Shown here: piece after piece, positions 6,482 to 8,638 of the stretch
How positions within the stretch are numbered: the stretch's first letter is position 1
How the letters are laid out: every line of letters starts with the position of its first letter
Origin: Clostridia bacterium
Lineage (GTDB): Bacteria > Bacillota > Clostridia > Oscillospirales > CAG-272
Reading direction: 5' to 3'
Length of the DNA: 8,638 nucleotides
Assembly (NCBI GenBank): GCA_017408535.1
Contig: JAFQUL010000243.1
Coordinates: 1 to 8,638, forward strand
The notes under the pieces: generated by a model
What the model was told of the DNA's origin: nothing
The model's input: only the letters and a program-made list of their open reading frames with translations
Database searches by the model: none
Translations under genes and position numbers: made by a program

Positions 6482-6503
6482 GCATGAGCATCAATGCTAT
6501 AAT
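6475..6503 (+). promoter_or_regulatory. Extended -10 sigma-A promoter of the glycosidase-like gene
   Basis: TTTACA (6475-6480), a 17-base spacer and TATAAT (6498-6503), preceded by TGC, which forms an extended -10. The start site should be near 6510, giving a leader of roughly 34 bases that holds the AGGAGG ribosome site (6531-6536, 7 bases before ATG). The spacer carries a short inverted repeat GCAT/ATGC (6482-6485, 6494-6497). Confidence 0.85.
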
Positions 6504-6543
6504 AGAGTAGCAACACGGAAAACGCTTCTTAGGAGGAAACAAT

Positions 6544-8505
6544 ATGTTTTACGTACATGGCGGTAAATTAGTTTTTGAGATCGATGATACAGCGGAGAAT
6601 ATCAGATGGTTTGCAAACGGTCTTCCTACCAGATCAACTGAAAAGCTCGATTTTTTCAGAGTTTTTCTTGATGACGGAATGGAAAGAGAAATAGCTGTTT
6701 TTTCAAAGCATCAGAAGGGCAGAGTAAGCGGCAGGGATGACGACATAGTGATATCCTATGACTCGCTTACCGATGTGGACGGACGCAGCTATAACATAAA
6801 GCTGAATATATATATGAAGACAGCCGGAGACACCATGGAGTATTACGCTGAGGTGGAAAATCTGTCAGACGTAAGAGTTAACGAGGTACAGTGTCCCTTC
6901 GTTCAGCTTGAGGTAGTAGCAGATGAGAACACCGAAAAGGATATGCTCTATCTGCCCTTCGGACTTGGTCTGAAATATCCCGATCCTATGAAATGGACGA
7001 TGGACAGCCATACAGAATATGTAACTGCAGACTATGAGCACGTGTGGGCTCATCTTGGCTATCCCTTCCCTATGAGTATGGCATGGTACGGCATCGAAAG
7101 TAACGGCCATTTCTTCTATGTGGGCCGTCACGATGAGGATTTCAGAACTGTTAACCTCAGCATCGGAGGTGCGCCGAGAAGAGAGAAAAAAGAGATCGTC
7201 TTCAATATTGCTCAGTTCCCGGTAGCAGAAAAGGGTGAAAAGATAACCTGCGGTAAGGGCGTTATCACTCTCCTTGAGGGCAACTGGAAGAAGGGTGCAG
7301 ACATATACAGAGCCTGGGCGGACAGCTGGTACAGACCGGTAAAGCCGATAGAATGGATAAAGAATTCTCCCGGCTGGCAGAGAATAATCCTTAAGCATCA
7401 GTTCGGACGTATATATTTCAAATATACTGATCTTGTTAAGATATATGAAAACGGCAGAAAGGTCGGTCTTGACACCCTGCTTGTCTTCGGTTGGTGGAAG
7501 GGATGCTTTGATAACGGGTATCCCGTATACGAGCCGGACGAGGCTCTCGGCGGGGCGGAAGAACTTAAGAAAGCCATTAAGACCATCCGTGAAATGGGCG
7601 GTCACGTTATTCTCTATAACAACGGCGTGCTTATCGACGTTACCGGAGAATATTACAAGACTGAGGGACATAAGGTATCAAAGAAAAATATAGAAGGCGT
7701 AGAGTATCGGGAATACTATGAGTTCGGTGACTGCGGCTCTATGCTCAGAACCCACGGACACAAGTCCTTTACTGCGGCGTGTCACGCAACCGACAGCTGG
7801 CGAGACAAGCTTATCGAGAACGCAAAGATCAAGCTTTCCTTTGATCCAGATGCGATATTCTACGATCAGATCGGCGGACATGATCCTCATCTGTGTTTTG
7901 ATAAGAGCCATCACCACGGTCCGAGAGCAGATATGGACGCTTATTTCAAGCTCAGGAATGTTAAGGCTATCAGAGAAACCCTTCCTGAGGGCAAGGGTAT
8001 GGGAACGGAGAATGCAACCGACTGTTATTCTCAGCACTTCGATTTTATTCACGGTCTGCTCGCCGCCGACTGGGATGCCGGTAATTTCTCAGCTCTTTAC
8101 AGATATACCTTCCCCGAGACGATAATTTCAAACCGTTTCCTTCACGACGAGAGGGATGATTTTAAAGCTCAGCTTATCATGGCTCTCGTTTACGGACTCA
8201 AATACGATGTTTCCATCTATCGCGGCCGTCTCATTGATATTTCCGGTCAGCCGGAGTACGGCAAGTTTCTTAAGCAGATGATAGATATAAAGGAAGAGCA
8301 TAGAGAGTTCTTCTATGAGGGCAAATATGCCGGTACCTATGATGAGGCTGAAAAGTCGGATACAGTTATCGCCAACGTCTTTGAAAGCCCCGACGGAAAA
8401 CAGCTTGTCGCTATCTGGAATCCCGAGAAGACCACCGAGACTGTTACTGTCTGCGGTGAGAGCTACACCCTCGGTGAGAACGAATTTAAGCTTATAAGAC
8501 TTTGA
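6544..8505 (+). CDS. Glycosidase-like protein, probably DUF6259 family, 653 aa
   Basis: A large protein built like clan GH-D/GH31-type glycoside hydrolases, though I cannot name the substrate. Residues about 1-245 are beta-rich and resemble an N-terminal beta-sandwich (LNIYMKTAGDTMEYYAEVENLSD, about 87-109). About 280-560 looks like a TIM barrel: GLDTLLVFGWWKGCFDNGYP (308-327), a conserved-looking GGHVILYNNG strand (352-361), FDPDAIFYDQIGGHDPHLC (433-451) with D441 as candidate nucleophile, and GMGTENATDC (485-494) with E489 as candidate acid/base. About 600-653 is a C-terminal beta domain (LVAIWNPEKT to FKLIRL). The catalytic assignments are inference from position. It has no signal peptide, so it acts in the cytoplasm on imported or small glycosides unless exported by another route. 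AGGAGG lies 7 bases before ATG. The next gene, an SGNH hydrolase, begins 18 bases after the stop. The DUF6259 label is from memory and not checked. Confidence 0.8.
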   Translation: MFYVHGGKLVFEIDDTAENIRWFANGLPTRSTEKLDFFRVFLDDGMEREIAVFSKHQKGRVSGRDDDIVISYDSLTDVDGRSYNIKLNIYMKTAGDTMEYYAEVENLSDVRVNEVQCPFVQLEVVADENTEKDMLYLPFGLGLKYPDPMKWTMDSHTEYVTADYEHVWAHLGYPFPMSMAWYGIESNGHFFYVGRHDEDFRTVNLSIGGAPRREKKEIVFNIAQFPVAEKGEKITCGKGVITLLEGNWKKGADIYRAWADSWYRPVKPIEWIKNSPGWQRIILKHQFGRIYFKYTDLVKIYENGRKVGLDTLLVFGWWKGCFDNGYPVYEPDEALGGAEELKKAIKTIREMGGHVILYNNGVLIDVTGEYYKTEGHKVSKKNIEGVEYREYYEFGDCGSMLRTHGHKSFTAACHATDSWRDKLIENAKIKLSFDPDAIFYDQIGGHDPHLCFDKSHHHGPRADMDAYFKLRNVKAIRETLPEGKGMGTENATDCYSQHFDFIHGLLAADWDAGNFSALYRYTFPETIISNRFLHDERDDFKAQLIMALVYGLKYDVSIYRGRLIDISGQPEYGKFLKQMIDIKEEHREFFYEGKYAGTYDEAEKSDTVIANVFESPDGKQLVAIWNPEKTTETVTVCGESYTLGENEFKLIRL

Positions 8506-8523
8506 GCTGGTAAAGGGGACGTT

Positions 8524-8638
8524 ATGGCTATGAAGAATGCAGTTCTTTGGGTGATTCTATCCGTCTGCAGTATATCTACCTTAACCGCCGTCTCCTCAGC
8601 CACCTTTCTGCTGTAGCAGACAAGCTGATCTGGGCGAC
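8524..8638 (+). pseudogene. SGNH/GDSL hydrolase N-terminus with apparent one-base frameshift, cut by window edge
   Basis: Translation from ATG 8524 gives MAMKNAVL and then leaves frame, stopping at TAG 8614-8616 after 30 residues. From TTG 8547 the +1-shifted frame reads LGDSIRLQY and stays open to the window end (through AVADKLIWA). Joined, MAMKNAVL plus LGDSIRLQY is the expected start of an SGNH-fold esterase, with the catalytic serine in GDS and the usual short hydrophobic first strand. One missing T in the short T run at 8546-8548 explains the break. The GDS frame has no start of its own apart from that TTG, and a TAA at 8511-8513 closes it upstream. AAAGGGG (8512-8518) precedes the ATG, and the gene is 18 bases behind the glycosidase-like gene, so it is probably the second gene of that operon, perhaps a glycan or acyl esterase. 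It could be a true mutation, a sequencing or assembly error, or less likely programmed slippage. Confidence 0.65.

Noticed and set aside
6865..7671. 268-residue antisense ORF within the glycosidase-like gene
   Set aside because: It has no recognisable domain, while the sense frame has a clear ribosome site, promoter and domain layout; it is a shadow ORF.
8524..8616. A 30-residue hydrophobic ORF (MAMKNAVLWVILSV...) resembling a signal peptide or small toxin
   Set aside because: Its first eight residues join, after a one-base shift, to LGDSIRLQY of an SGNH hydrolase; the hydrophobic remainder is the out-of-frame reading of that gene.

Overview
The window looks like a chromosomal segment of a low-to-mid GC Gram-positive Clostridia member, most likely a gut Oscillospiraceae/Ruminococcus-type organism. 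This rests on consensus sigma-A-type promoters, strong AGGAGG-type ribosome binding sites, GTG and TTG starts, and protein families typical of that group. It is an inference; there is no rRNA or other taxonomic marker in the window.

Layout: (1) 2-991 (+), the C-terminal two thirds of a PurF-type amidophosphoribosyltransferase, entering from the left edge and ending at a perfect hairpin terminator (1001-1032) shared with the converging gene. (2) Minus-strand block 1044-3708: a MATE-family efflux transporter with a textbook promoter, then a PHP-domain (CehA/McbA-like) metallohydrolase with its own likely promoter, then a 78-residue two-helix membrane protein. (3) A divergent intergenic region, 3709-3909, carrying the MATE promoter on one strand and a double TATAAT promoter region on the other. 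(4) Plus-strand cluster 3910-6445: a MalY/PatB-type PLP enzyme, a short-chain dehydrogenase 10 bases downstream (probably translationally coupled), and a GNAT acetyltransferase 48 bases further on. (5) A new transcription unit from an extended -10 promoter at 6475-6503: a 653-residue glycosidase-like protein (probably DUF6259-like), then 18 bases later the start of an SGNH/GDSL hydrolase whose reading frame is broken by one base just before its GDS motif; it runs off the right edge.

How they may work together: the glycosidase-like gene and SGNH hydrolase look like a small carbohydrate-processing operon (glycan cleavage plus de-esterification), but neither has an export signal in its visible part, so any substrate would be handled in the cytoplasm. 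The PLP enzyme/SDR/GNAT trio is a plausible small-molecule metabolic operon with unknown substrate. I see no mobile element, CRISPR array, tRNA, rRNA or riboswitch, and no clear sign of an entirely new system. The most notable items are the frameshifted SGNH hydrolase, the uncharacterised glycosidase-like protein with an inverted-repeat-rich promoter, a perfect 12-bp stem-loop inside the GNAT gene, and the variant PurF. No intergenic stretch exceeds 300 bases.
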